This document shows, in pieces, positions 1-8,749 of a stretch of DNA of 64,000 bases. The notes below the pieces were generated by a model. That model saw nothing but the letters and a program-made list of their open reading frames with translations, did not search any database and was not told the origin of the DNA. The stretch covers positions 1 through 64,000 of the forward strand of contig JAENYG010000004.1 in NCBI GenBank assembly GCA_016841875.1, given 5' to 3'. Numbering within the stretch: the stretch's first letter is position 1; each line of letters starts with the position of its first letter. This stretch comes from Syntrophomonas sp. GTDB lineage: Bacteria > Bacillota > Syntrophomonadia > Syntrophomonadales > Syntrophomonadaceae. The translations under genes and the position numbers were made by a program.

Positions 1-62
1 CACAGCACTAGGTGTGGATCCACCCTCGTTATAAATTCCGGGAATGCAGGTTATATATTAAT

Positions 63-104
63 AAAAAGGGCCCGCTATGTTAAAAAAACACAGTGGGCCT
101 TTGG
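63..104 (-). terminator. Terminator after the EF-G gene
   Basis: A GC-rich hairpin pairs AAAGGCCC with GGGCCCTTT around a loop containing seven T on the minus strand, and a T-rich stretch follows. It sits just after the EF-G stop codon. The remaining bases 1-62 show no gene. Confidence 0.8.
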
Positions 105-118
105 TCTTTGATTACATG

Positions 119-2140
119 TTAAGCGGTCTGGTTTTCCTCGTAATGAGAAAACTGCATGGAAAAACCGGCTCTTCCCTGGGTGAGTGACCTTAATACGGTT
201 GAATAACCGAATAACTCGGCTAGCGGTACATAGCCCTTGATTATCTGAGTATTATTTTCCATGTCCATTGAATCCAGCCGTCCCCTTCTATTGCTGATAT
301 TGTTTATTATATTACCGGTAAACTCTTCCGGGGAAGTGATTTCCAGGCACATAATCGGTTCCAGTAACTTGGGTTTAGCCTTTTTCATACATTCCTTCAC
401 AGCTAGCATGGCCGCAGTTCTAAAAGCCATCTCTGATGAATCCACTTCATGGTAGGACCCATCGAGTAAAACAGCCTTCACGTTCACTACCGGATAGCCT
501 TCCAGTATTCCCTCCTGCAGAGCCTGCTTGACGCCAGCCTCAACCGCTGGTATATATTCCCGCGGGATGGCCCCACCGACGATTTTACTTTCAAAAACAA
601 ATAGTTCTTCAGTAGGTTCAAGGCTTATCACCACATGGGCAAACTGCCCTTTACCACCTGTCTGCTTAACATAACGAGTAACATGTTTAGCTGAACCGGA
701 AATAGTCTCTTTATAGGCCACCTGCGGCCTGCCAGTATTAAATTCAACTCCGAATTCTCGGGTTAATCTCTCGGTAATGATCTCCAGATGCAGTTCACCC
801 ATACCTTCGATCAACATTTGCCCGGTCTCATTGTTATGGGTGATCTTAAAGGTCGGGTCCTCAGCCGATATCCTGGCCAGAGCTTCGCCTATCTTGGCCT
901 GATCAGCCTGAGTCTTTGGTTCAATAGCGACCTGAATAACTGGATCAGGGAATTCAATTGCTTCTAGTAAAATGGGTTTTCTTTCATCACAGATGGTGTC
1001 GCCGGTATTCACGTCCTTTAAACCTATAACCGCAGCAATATCACCGGCTTGTATTTCTTCTATTTCTTCCCGGTGGTTGGCGTGCATTTTGACCAGACGC
1101 CCTACCCTCTCCTTCTTGCCAGTAGTGCTGTTATAAACGTAGCTGCCTGCTTTCAGTTTACCTGAATATATTCTGGCAAAAGCCAGTTTGCCAACATGAC
1201 GATCGCTGACAATTTTAAACACCAGGGCCGAAAACTGCTCGTTTACGTCGGGTAATATTTCTATCTCTTCCTCACTATCCACCACTTTAGCCATGGCTGT
1301 TGGCACATCCAGCGGTGAAGGGAGATAACTTACAATAGAATCAAGCAACAGCTGTACCCCGATGTTTTTGTAAGCACTGCCGCACACTACTGGAACTATA
1401 CAGTTTTCAATAGTATTTTTCCTAACCGCTGCCACCAATGTTTCGGCTGATATTTCTTGATCCTCATAATATAGATTAAGAATTGACTCATCGTTTTCCG
1501 CTAGAGTCTCAATCAGAGCTAATCTCCAGGTCTCTGCCTCGTCCTGATAGGCCTCGGGAATGACAGTTTGGGTTACTTCATTGCCCAGTCTCCCGGTAAA
1601 AGTAATATATTTCATACATATCAGGTCAATGATTCCGCAGAATTGATCCTCCTCCACTACTGGCAGACTCATGATTAATGGTTTTGCACCCAGCCTGCTG
1701 GCTATCTGCTTAACCACCCGGTGAAAATCTGCTCCCATAGCATCCATTTTATTAACAAAAGCTATTCTGGGCACCCGGTATTTATCTGCCTGCCTCCAGA
1801 CAGTTTCAGATTGGGGTTCGACTCCCCCTTTGGCACAAAATATAACTACCGCTCCATCAAGTATCCTCAGACTCCGCTCCACCTCAGCGGTAAAGTCAAC
1901 GTGTCCGGGTGTGTCTATTATGTTTATGTTGTTATCCTTCCATACACATCTAGTGGCCGCGGAAGTAATGGTAATGCCGCGTTCTTTCTCATAGCTGAGA
2001 TAATCCATTACACTTTCCCCGTCATGGGTTTCTCCAATTTTATGAGTAAGACCGGTATAGTATAATATTCTCTCGGTGGTAGTGGTCTTACCGGCATCAA
2101 TATGCGCGATAATCCCTATATTACGTAAATTTTGAAGCAC
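119..2140 (-). CDS. fusA: Elongation factor G paralogue (translational GTPase)
   Basis: Ribosomal translocation GTPase of 673 residues. The G motifs are all present: [13 protein letters not shown] near the N-terminus, RGITI in switch I, DTPGHVDF, and NKMD. Domains II to V follow, with the usual C-terminal [17 protein letters not shown] segment. The start is a GTG with an AAGGAG site 9 bases upstream, and a consensus promoter lies about 110 bases further up. It stands alone rather than in a str operon with rpsL, rpsG and tuf, and it is slightly shorter than usual EF-G (about 690 residues), so it is probably a second, paralogous EF-G. I cannot tell whether it replaces the main factor or has a specialised role. 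Confidence 0.93.
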   Translation of the reverse strand: MLQNLRNIGIIAHIDAGKTTTTERILYYTGLTHKIGETHDGESVMDYLSYEKERGITITSAATRCVWKDNNINIIDTPGHVDFTAEVERSLRILDGAVVIFCAKGGVEPQSETVWRQADKYRVPRIAFVNKMDAMGADFHRVVKQIASRLGAKPLIMSLPVVEEDQFCGIIDLICMKYITFTGRLGNEVTQTVIPEAYQDEAETWRLALIETLAENDESILNLYYEDQEISAETLVAAVRKNTIENCIVPVVCGSAYKNIGVQLLLDSIVSYLPSPLDVPTAMAKVVDSEEEIEILPDVNEQFSALVFKIVSDRHVGKLAFARIYSGKLKAGSYVYNSTTGKKERVGRLVKMHANHREEIEEIQAGDIAAVIGLKDVNTGDTICDERKPILLEAIEFPDPVIQVAIEPKTQADQAKIGEALARISAEDPTFKITHNNETGQMLIEGMGELHLEIITERLTREFGVEFNTGRPQVAYKETISGSAKHVTRYVKQTGGKGQFAHVVISLEPTEELFVFESKIVGGAIPREYIPAVEAGVKQALQEGILEGYPVVNVKAVLLDGSYHEVDSSEMAFRTAAMLAVKECMKKAKPKLLEPIMCLEITSPEEFTGNIINNISNRRGRLDSMDMENNTQIIKGYVPLAELFGYSTVLRSLTQGRAGFSMQFSHYEENQTA

Positions 2141-2256
2141 CTATTTTCACTCCTTATTCCTGGACAAAAAATAATCGGCTCAGCAAATGCGGCCGAAACC
2201 AGTATCCTGATTAAATTTTTATAGACAGGTTCCTTTATTAAGCCCAACAGAATGAT

Positions 2257-2285
2257 ATTATATTACCTGGATACCCTTTTGTCAA
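2257..2285 (-). promoter_or_regulatory. Sigma-A promoter of the EF-G gene
   Basis: On the minus strand a perfect TTGACA (2280-2285) is separated by 17 bases from a perfect TATAAT (2257-2262). The predicted start of transcription leaves a leader of about 110 bases before the GTG at 2140. Bases 2286-2519 hold nothing else I recognise. Confidence 0.85.
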
Positions 2286-2519
2286 TAAGAATCTCCTATT
2301 AATAGCAAAATATACTCGGCTTGTATGGTTACCAGGTTGTAAATGTTATCAATTATTTAATATATTGTTAAATAATTTCCTTCTGTTTAATCATGTTATT
2401 TCAAACGTTTTCCCCTTAACTGGTGATAAACCACAACACTTATCCACGCTGTACGTACAAACACCTGGAATTTCAATATCATCAAATAATGACCAGCAGT
2501 CTAAATAGTTTTTGTCGAT

Positions 2520-3074
2520 CTATTTCAAAATGGCAGATATCACCTTAAAATCAGGAGTATCTGACCGCTGCAGCAGATCGAAGGCTATGGTTTCAGTATT
2601 ATTTATGACGGCGCCCATGTTTTCCATCAATTGCAATCCGCTTAAATAATTTTCTTTAAACCGGGAACATACTCCATCCCTTACTACATGCACATTATAG
2701 CCGGCTTCAAGTAAATCCCGGGTAGTCTGGAATACGCAAACATGAGTTTCCGTACCGGTTATCAATATGGTCTGCCGGTTAATCTGCAGTAAAATATCCT
2801 GAAGATCTTTCCCATATGCTGAAAACATGAGTTTTTCGAGACTAAAATGTTTTTCAGGCAGCAGTTTTGCAACTTCTGATACCGTACTCCCCAAACCCCT
2901 GGGATATTGTTCACACTTGATTACTGGAATGTTCATCTGCCGTGCTAAAGCCATCAATATCTGGTGGTTTCTATATACTTTGTCTCTATATTCCATAGTC
3001 ACCATAAGTTTTTCCTGAATATCAACCACGATAAAGACAGTATCCTCAGGATGTAATCTAAATTTGCTGGCCAT
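2520..3074 (-). CDS. Isochorismatase-family cysteine hydrolase (YcaC-like)
   Basis: A 184-residue single-domain hydrolase. The catalytic triad of the family is visible: D18 in VVDIQ, K81 in LEKLMFSA and C113 in GTETHVCV, the last with the usual preceding cis-peptide region. The compact size and the ETHVCV motif match YcaC-like proteins, which hydrolyse amide or related bonds of small molecules. The substrate cannot be read from the sequence. A good GGGAGG site precedes the ATG. The gene is monocistronic, and the next gene upstream is divergent. Confidence 0.85.
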   Translation of the reverse strand: MASKFRLHPEDTVFIVVDIQEKLMVTMEYRDKVYRNHQILMALARQMNIPVIKCEQYPRGLGSTVSEVAKLLPEKHFSLEKLMFSAYGKDLQDILLQINRQTILITGTETHVCVFQTTRDLLEAGYNVHVVRDGVCSRFKENYLSGLQLMENMGAVINNTETIAFDLLQRSDTPDFKVISAILK

Positions 3075-3438
3075 TATTATTTCCTCCCTTGCTTATATCA
3101 TTTTCGATATTGACACTATTTCTCAATACTATAAATCTCAACTTACGATTTGAAGTATGTTCGCATCTAAAAAAGGTGTCAACCAGCACAAATGCATGCA
3201 TCCGGTCATCTCTAATTCACTGAATATAAAATAATAATGTAATTATTATTAGGATAATTATAGCATTAACACCTGGATGTTCTGATCATGTCTTGAAAAT
3301 ATGTCGATGGATGCCTATATATGCCTGAATGATAGTTATAATCAGAATATCAGGTAGACTTTGGCGGTAGTATTATTATCACATTACTGTTACACTAAAA
3401 AAGCAATAGTTCTGCTACCTTAAATCAGGAGTGATTCT
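3075..3438. other. Divergent intergenic region, no recognisable gene
   Basis: AT-rich spacer between the minus-strand hydrolase gene and the plus-strand membrane protein gene. It must hold promoters in both directions, but I see no element close enough to consensus to name. No tRNA, repeat or ORF with a ribosome binding site was found. Confidence 0.5.
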
Positions 3439-4374
3439 ATGAACAAGAACCGGCTGGCCATCCTAATAATTCTATCAATCTGCATTTTTCTATCCTCAAT
3501 CATGATGCAGCTGGCTATTAGTGCTGAATGTACGATTCTCAATGCAAATTTTTATGGTTCTTTTGTTCACAAGCATAACCTGTGCAACATACCTCAGAAT
3601 TTCGTATTACTAACTATTAAAAACCATACCAGGGGATTAGATGATAATACATATCAATCTCTGGTTAAAGCAACCAGCAGTACATTTTCCCAGGATTGGA
3701 CCCAGGAACAGGTTTCCGGGCTTATCACTAATTTGTTGGCTTATCTAAAAAATACCAGTGACGAATTGGATCTGCGGATTGACTTTAGAGAACAGAAATC
3801 GCAATTTATTGCCCAGATGATCCCCATTCTTCCCCAGGCTGCAGAAGATGACGTTATTAATAATATATTAATGGCAAACATGGCCGAACACCTGAGCAAA
3901 TCTGCTGGTATTCCTGATTACTTGGATTTACGGTACACTTCAATTATAAAAGACAGCGGCGTCCTGGCATATGTTGACACCGTACGAATTTATTATCCAT
4001 ACAGCAAGTATGTTCCTTTCCTGCTGTTCGCTTTCTTCTTCTTATTCACGCTGTTTCTATTTCAGCTATCGGATACTTTAAAAAATACCGGATATGCACT
4101 GGCTGCATCCGGTCTGGTGGTTATAATATTCGTATCCTATGTCAGTGGAGTACTGGATAACAGCATCACCGCACAGCTTTCCTCCTATGATGAACTGCTG
4201 GCCATTACTGGCAATAATCCAAAAATCCTGGCTGCTATATTCAAAGACTCCGTTTTGGCTGTTACTAATAGAATCGCCATAATTTGCTGCCTTACGGGTA
4301 TAATTCTATTTATCGCCGGTAGTTTAACTGCCAAAATTAAGGGAACATCTAAAAGACTATCGCAGCACGGTTAA
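3439..4374 (+). CDS. Unknown membrane protein
   Basis: 311 residues, family not recognised. Residues about 7-28 form a hydrophobic signal anchor. A polar region of about 170 residues with two Cys near its N-terminal end follows, and the C-terminal third holds three strongly hydrophobic segments (about 195-213, 220-243 and 275-300). The likely topology is an extracytoplasmic domain between an N-terminal anchor and a C-terminal membrane bundle. It begins with ATG after AGGAGTG. It converges on the dUTPase gene with only 19 bases between the stop codons. The sequence suggests no function. Confidence 0.7.
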   Translation: MNKNRLAILIILSICIFLSSIMMQLAISAECTILNANFYGSFVHKHNLCNIPQNFVLLTIKNHTRGLDDNTYQSLVKATSSTFSQDWTQEQVSGLITNLLAYLKNTSDELDLRIDFREQKSQFIAQMIPILPQAAEDDVINNILMANMAEHLSKSAGIPDYLDLRYTSIIKDSGVLAYVDTVRIYYPYSKYVPFLLFAFFFLFTLFLFQLSDTLKNTGYALAASGLVVIIFVSYVSGVLDNSITAQLSSYDELLAITGNNPKILAAIFKDSVLAVTNRIAIICCLTGIILFIAGSLTAKIKGTSKRLSQHG

Positions 4375-4393
4375 TAATTATTGGTATCTACAA

Positions 4394-4783
4394 TTAATCT
4401 CCCGCCTCAAATTCCGCATGCACCACAGGGCTAAAAACCATCTGGGCTACTTTTTGTCCAGGGGATAAGCGAACCGGTTTATCGCTTACATTCAAAAGCA
4501 GCAGATGCAGTTCCGCCGTATGGTCTGAATCAACTGTGCCAGGGGCATTGGCAACTACTATCCCTTTTCGTGCCATCCCTGCCCTGCTTCTAATCTGTCC
4601 TTCATAACCATCTGGTATTTTGACCGCAAAGCCCACCGGTATATTCTTAACCTCATGTGGATACAACACAATGTCTCCTCGCAGGGGAAGAGCTATATCA
4701 CATCCGGCAGCAGAAGCCGTTTCATATTCTGGTATTTGGGCACCGCCTTCCAACTGTCTGAATTTTACATTGATCTTATCCAT
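4394..4783 (-). CDS. dut: Trimeric dUTPase lacking the C-terminal arm
   Basis: Hydrolyses dUTP to dUMP and pyrophosphate and so keeps uracil out of DNA. Family motifs present: the motif 1 region around ASAAGCDI, motif 2 RSRAGMA, motif 3 NAPGTVDSDHTAELHL, and motif 4 SPGQKVAQMVF. The protein stops at 129 residues, directly after the FSPVVHAEFE segment. The glycine-rich motif 5 (RGxGGFGSTG in typical family members), which closes over the active site of the neighbouring subunit, is absent. I see no frameshift that would restore it. It may be a naturally short form or have altered activity. Confidence 0.88.
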   Translation of the reverse strand: MDKINVKFRQLEGGAQIPEYETASAAGCDIALPLRGDIVLYPHEVKNIPVGFAVKIPDGYEGQIRSRAGMARKGIVVANAPGTVDSDHTAELHLLLLNVSDKPVRLSPGQKVAQMVFSPVVHAEFEAGD

Positions 4784-4892
4784 ATCACACCTCCTAAAAG
4801 CTTAATTGAGTTCCTTTATTATATCAGTATTTTAAGGCTTTTATTATCTGTTTAGTCTGATGTCGTTGTTCTACTTATTTGTGGTACCTGTA

Positions 4893-6587
4893 CTATATGG
4901 CTCTTTCCTTTAAATCTTCTTCCAGAATTGTTTCAAAAGAATCAACTAGCTCAGGATCAAACATAATGCCAGTATAATATTTTATTTCTGCCAGGGCTTC
5001 GCTGGACGATAAATTCCTCCGATACGGGCGGTAGGAGGTCATGGCATCATAGCTATCTACTATTCTTATTATTCTAGAGATGACCGGTATGTCATCCCCG
5101 GCCAGGCCATCTGGGTAACCTGATCCGTCGTAATTCTCATGATGGTGACGAATAATAGGTACTATCGGCCTCAGTTTGGCAAGAGGCTTGACCATATCGC
5201 TTCCCCATATGGGATGCTGTTTGATAACCAACCATTCTTCTTCACTCAGGCTGGATGGTTTGTTTAAAATGTCCCGGTCTATCTCTATCTTGCCTATATC
5301 ATGCAAGAAGGATGCATAATCAACCCACTTGATCTCTTCCTCGCTTAAACCAATTAACTCAGCCATTTTATGTCCATAATAAGTAACCCTCTCTGAATGT
5401 CCATAAGTATATCTATCTTTAGCATTAATTACCGAAACCAGGGTACGAATAGAATTTAATATTTCTCTTTCATCATTGGAGATTTCCATATTGTCAAAAA
5501 CGGAAAAATATAATTCTACATTATGCCGGCTCAGGCTTCTCGATTTATATAAGGCCTGTTCAGCATATCCCTGCAGTTCTTTGCTATTATTGGCATGCTG
5601 GGGGTATAAGGCAATGCCACAAGACACAGTGATTTTCCCTTCTGGTTGATATTTTTCACCATAGAAGTGATATTCATTTATTTTACTTATAATATCTTCA
5701 GCAATCTTAAGCGCATCATTCTGGTCATATCCCTGCAGAACCAGAGCAAACTGCCCTCCTGCATAACGAGCCGCAAATGCATTTTTCAGGTTTAATCCAT
5801 GCAGAAATCCAGCAATAATCTGCAGCAGTTTATCTCCCATCAGATGCCCGAAACTATCATTATAATATTTAAAATAATCTATATCCAGCAGTATCAGCAC
5901 CAATGGCTCCTTAGGATCCGGATTTTGGAAGTATTCCTGCAGTTTATCCTGAAAATAACGATGACTGAATAATCCAGTTAACAAATCAGTGGTTGCCAGT
6001 TTAGTTAAATAGCTTCGATGTTCCTTTTCAGAATCGGTTTGTGAGCCGATAAACCAGCCTACCACAAATAGAATACCAAGGAATATCAAGTGAGATTCTA
6101 CAAGCCCATATATCAACTTACCCTGCTCAAAATATCCATAATATAACACTATCGCCCCACACAGAGCGGCCATTGCCATACCCAGTAACTGCCCGCCAAT
6201 AGATGCTGCAATTATAACTGGCAGCAAGAACATAACCTCAGGGTAATGGGTACTACTGTTCTGACTCATATGAAATATAATAATAGCAATTAGCAGGGGA
6301 TAACCTATATAGGATATTCCCACCAAGGTAAACCTTTTTTCTTCCACTTGATAGTAATATCGGCGGTTGTACAAATTAACCAAGACAAATAATAAAAGGC
6401 AACCAACCATGAATATCAAAACTTTATAATTAATAAAGGGAAATATATTTATTGAAAAAAATTTATTATTTACTACGAGAGCAAACAGCATTATATACAT
6501 GCACAGCATGTGCAGAATAGTAACATTTTCATATATGTCGCGTTTGCGTTTTGCCTCCTGTTCTACTGCTATCATTAAATCAGTCAC
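4893..6587 (-). CDS. Membrane protein with degenerate GGDEF and intact HD-GYP domains
   Basis: 564 residues. About six hydrophobic segments fill residues 25-182 and form a membrane sensor region. A GGDEF domain (about 195-355) has the signature replaced by AGGQF at 276-280, so diguanylate cyclase activity is unlikely. The HD-GYP domain (about 370-555) is complete, with HDIGK at 429-433 and HHHENYDGSGYP at 481-492, which predicts cyclic-di-GMP phosphodiesterase activity. The annotated start is GTG at 6587, but ATG at 6575 has better spacing from AGGTGA. It is the last gene of the agr-like operon, 63 bases after agrD. Its membrane domain is therefore a candidate receptor for the peptide, which is inference. 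Confidence 0.88.
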   Translation of the reverse strand: MTDLMIAVEQEAKRKRDIYENVTILHMLCMYIMLFALVVNNKFFSINIFPFINYKVLIFMVGCLLLFVLVNLYNRRYYYQVEEKRFTLVGISYIGYPLLIAIIIFHMSQNSSTHYPEVMFLLPVIIAASIGGQLLGMAMAALCGAIVLYYGYFEQGKLIYGLVESHLIFLGILFVVGWFIGSQTDSEKEHRSYLTKLATTDLLTGLFSHRYFQDKLQEYFQNPDPKEPLVLILLDIDYFKYYNDSFGHLMGDKLLQIIAGFLHGLNLKNAFAARYAGGQFALVLQGYDQNDALKIAEDIISKINEYHFYGEKYQPEGKITVSCGIALYPQHANNSKELQGYAEQALYKSRSLSRHNVELYFSVFDNMEISNDEREILNSIRTLVSVINAKDRYTYGHSERVTYYGHKMAELIGLSEEEIKWVDYASFLHDIGKIEIDRDILNKPSSLSEEEWLVIKQHPIWGSDMVKPLAKLRPIVPIIRHHHENYDGSGYPDGLAGDDIPVISRIIRIVDSYDAMTSYRPYRRNLSSSEALAEIKYYTGIMFDPELVDSFETILEEDLKERAI

Positions 6588-6650
6588 CTCGGTACTATTA
6601 CTTCAAATTCAGCAATAAGGGAGGGTGCCCCCCCCCTTTTTTGCTGGCGA

Positions 6651-6782
6651 TTACTTCCTGAGTGATTCTGGAACTTCTGGCTGATAATGTCCATAAAAAC
6701 ATGCTGACGCTGATGCTACGTTAGCAACAAATATCAGAGCTACAACCGCCATTCCCAGGATGGAATAAAAAATCTTTTTCAT
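6651..6782 (-). CDS. agrD: AgrD-like cyclic lactone autoinducer peptide precursor
   Basis: A 43-residue ORF with a very strong AGGAGGTGA site before its ATG. It has the three-part AgrD layout: an amphipathic, hydrophobic N-terminal leader (MKKIFYSILGMAVVALIFVA), a small-residue stretch (ANVASASA), and then a conserved tail with C28 in CFYGHYQPEVPESLRK. The YQPxxPExLRK end is typical of clostridial AgrD peptides. AgrB would cut before the acidic, proline-rich tail and join the new C-terminus to C28 as a thiolactone. A ring of five or six residues from C28 is likely but uncertain. It lies 24 bases downstream of agrB, in the same operon. Confidence 0.9.
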   Translation of the reverse strand: MKKIFYSILGMAVVALIFVANVASASACFYGHYQPEVPESLRK

Positions 6783-6806
6783 CTTTCTCACCTCCTGTTT
6801 ATAGAA

Positions 6807-7427
6807 TTAATGCTGGTTGTCCAACAAGCACCAAAACGAGGCAGCGGTATCTGTTAGATTAAAACTTACCCACATTATAGTTAATGCAGCACAAACTTGG
6901 ATTGTAATTGCATATAACCTCCAAAATGAAATTACTTCCAATATTAGCATCGCGCTTATTAATATCCCAATTACGACATATGAATACCTTTTCAGTCTTT
7001 TGCGTCTATCGGGCGATATTATAGGGGCCTGAGCTGAATCTACCGGCGCAAACCGATATATAGCATAAATGCCCACCAGCGCAGCTGCAGCGGCGATAAT
7101 CCTGCTGATAATATCTGGACCAGCGGCCAGATAGGTTCCTAAATAAGCGAGGCTCGGAAATACTATCATAGTTGCCGCTGCACAAATCCATGGACTCCTG
7201 GCATGGGCGCCTCCAGCTGTATGACGGTAAGCTGCAGCAACCATGATGCTTACTACGGTACCTGGCAAGACTCCCAGCAGAAAACCTACCAGAAGAGTAA
7301 GGAGCAAATTCAATATATTGATTAACAATACCTCCATAGCATAAGCCAGTTCGTATTCTTTTTCAGGTGGCAGTCGGTTTTGCTGGCACAGGTAAAAGGC
7401 CATACGCCGGTAAAGATTAGGTTCCAT
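6807..7427 (-). CDS. agrB: AgrB-like peptide-processing membrane endopeptidase
   Basis: A polytopic membrane cysteine protease that cleaves and cyclises AgrD. The hallmark YRHTAGGAHARSPWIC is present, with the catalytic pair H75 and C82 (206-residue form) spaced seven apart as in staphylococcal AgrB. Four to six hydrophobic segments surround it. I chose the ATG at 7427 because GGAAG lies at good distance. An upstream ATG at 7445 has no ribosome binding site. The start overlaps the end of the preceding membrane-protein gene by 11 bases, which suggests translational coupling. Confidence 0.92.
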   Translation of the reverse strand: MEPNLYRRMAFYLCQQNRLPPEKEYELAYAMEVLLINILNLLLTLLVGFLLGVLPGTVVSIMVAAAYRHTAGGAHARSPWICAAATMIVFPSLAYLGTYLAAGPDIISRIIAAAAALVGIYAIYRFAPVDSAQAPIISPDRRKRLKRYSYVVIGILISAMLILEVISFWRLYAITIQVCAALTIMWVSFNLTDTAASFWCLLDNQH

Positions 7428-7884
7428 TATTATTCTTCCAATCATTCAAGGGTTCTACAAATAACTGCAGTATAATTGCAATAATATTCATCAATACTGC
7501 CTGCATATAGCCCATCATCATCCATATGCTGCTTGCTTCAGTTACATCCTCAATGTGCAGCAAACCTAAATATATAAAAAGTTGGTTTAATGAATATTCA
7601 ATTACTCCTAGACAAACAAAACTAGCAAATACTGAAATAAATGCCAAGGACTTGTTAGCCGTAGTCTTCATGACAATAAATATAAATATCATTAGAATAC
7701 ATGCAACCATATGAATCCCAAAAATTACGGGTATTGTTCTTAATATCATAATAACCGCTGCAATAATAGCCGCTACAATCGCAGTTCTTCCCCATTTAAT
7801 TTTGACTCGCGAGAAAACCAATGCTAGCACGATAGATCCAAGTATTTCAATAACCCCCTGCAAATAGGAAAGAAATATGTCCAT
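7417..7884 (-). CDS. Small polytopic membrane protein heading the agr locus
   Basis: 155 residues, almost entirely hydrophobic, with about five membrane segments and a short charged C-terminal tail (DWKNNNGT). No histidine kinase, ATPase or DNA-binding domain is present. The size and hydrophobic pattern resemble the N-terminal sensor half of AgrC, but I cannot show homology by eye. It starts at ATG after AAAGGGG and overlaps agrB. Position suggests a role in peptide recognition, export or self-immunity. Other possibilities are an unrelated membrane partner of AgrB or of the HD-GYP protein. Confidence 0.75.
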   Translation of the reverse strand: MDIFLSYLQGVIEILGSIVLALVFSRVKIKWGRTAIVAAIIAAVIMILRTIPVIFGIHMVACILMIFIFIVMKTTANKSLAFISVFASFVCLGVIEYSLNQLFIYLGLLHIEDVTEASSIWMMMGYMQAVLMNIIAIILQLFVEPLNDWKNNNGT

Positions 7885-7914
7885 AAACTACCCCTTTCAT
7901 AATACTAAAAGTGA

Positions 7915-7944
7915 TTATTAAGGGCTTTCGACACAAATTGTTAA
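7915..7944 (-). promoter_or_regulatory. Probable promoter of the agr/HD-GYP operon
   Basis: On the minus strand TTAACA (7939-7944) lies 18 bases from TAATAA (7915-7920), about 30 bases before the first ATG of the operon. It is a moderate match to sigma-A. I see no obvious direct repeats of the kind bound by AgrA. The rest of 7885-8187 holds nothing else I recognise apart from the AAGGAGG site of the next gene. Confidence 0.45.
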
Positions 7945-8187
7945 TAACCTGCTAATTATTAGATTTATTTGTTTAATTTCTTTAGGGTGGGAAATTATTC
8001 AACATGTAGATTATTAAGAGTTTTTTATTGGGTGCATGGTATTTTTAGGGTCTAAAAACACCAAATAATTACTGCAAACAAAATATTACAATCGGTATTT
8101 CCCAAAATACTTAGTATTATTTTACAGGATTTGTCCAGCTGTGATTAGAATTGTTAGACTAAGAAATATTTTTAAGGAGGTTATACT

Positions 8188-8466
8188 ATGCCGTTTATTG
8201 AACCGACTCTCCGCCCCTTCACCAGATCGGATATCCTGGGCTTTAACCCCGGTGAATTAGGTGTTTATGGACTGCTTAGAGATAAGCAATGGATATACAT
8301 TGGTAAAGGTGATATCAGAATACGCCTGCTGGCCCATTTAAATGGAGACAATGAAAGTATCAGCAGTCAGCAGCCCAGTCACTGGGTAGCGGAAATCACC
8401 AATGATTATCAGGGCCGCGAGGTAGAACTGATCGAAGAATACCAACCGCTGTGCAATCGGAAATAG
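8188..8466 (+). CDS. Stand-alone GIY-YIG domain protein
   Basis: 92 residues. The GIY-YIG nuclease core is visible as GVYGLL (GIY strand) and WIYIGKGDIRIRLLAHL (YIG strand followed by the helix with conserved Arg). A late Glu in ELIEEYQPLCNRK fits the family's metal-binding position. Such small proteins resemble the SLX1/UvrC catalytic module, but the cellular role of stand-alone copies is unclear. A strong AAGGAGG site precedes ATG. It is a single gene followed by a long hairpin. Confidence 0.75.
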   Translation: MPFIEPTLRPFTRSDILGFNPGELGVYGLLRDKQWIYIGKGDIRIRLLAHLNGDNESISSQQPSHWVAEITNDYQGREVELIEEYQPLCNRK

Positions 8467-8468
8467 CC

Positions 8469-8505
8469 GGTAATAAGAGAGCCGGAAAACGGCTCTCTTA
8501 TTACC
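8469..8505 (+). terminator. Hairpin after the GIY-YIG gene
   Basis: A perfect 16-bp stem (8469-8484 with 8490-8505) and a GAAAA loop start right after the stop codon. There is no clear T-run on either side, so it may be an RNA 3'-end stabiliser rather than an efficient terminator. Confidence 0.6.
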
Positions 8506-8749
8506 AGAATGAAATCACCTTTCGCTGAATTCACGATTTGCCATTATTTCACCCTAAAATCGTAAATAATCGTCTTTAGTATTTTATTTTGGTTAAGTGG
8601 ATAGACCTTTCATGTACTTTTCTCTCAATCATCAGTAAAAACGGCAGTATTTTCGGGAAAATTAAAAGAGCGCTTAAACCTAGTGATTTTCAGTCTCTTA
8701 ATTACTTAATTGAGATACATCAAGACACTGAATAAAATGTTTATAATCT

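Noticed and set aside
261-455. Open frame on the plus strand inside the EF-G gene
   Set aside because: Antisense shadow of a clear gene, no ribosome binding site, low-complexity translation.
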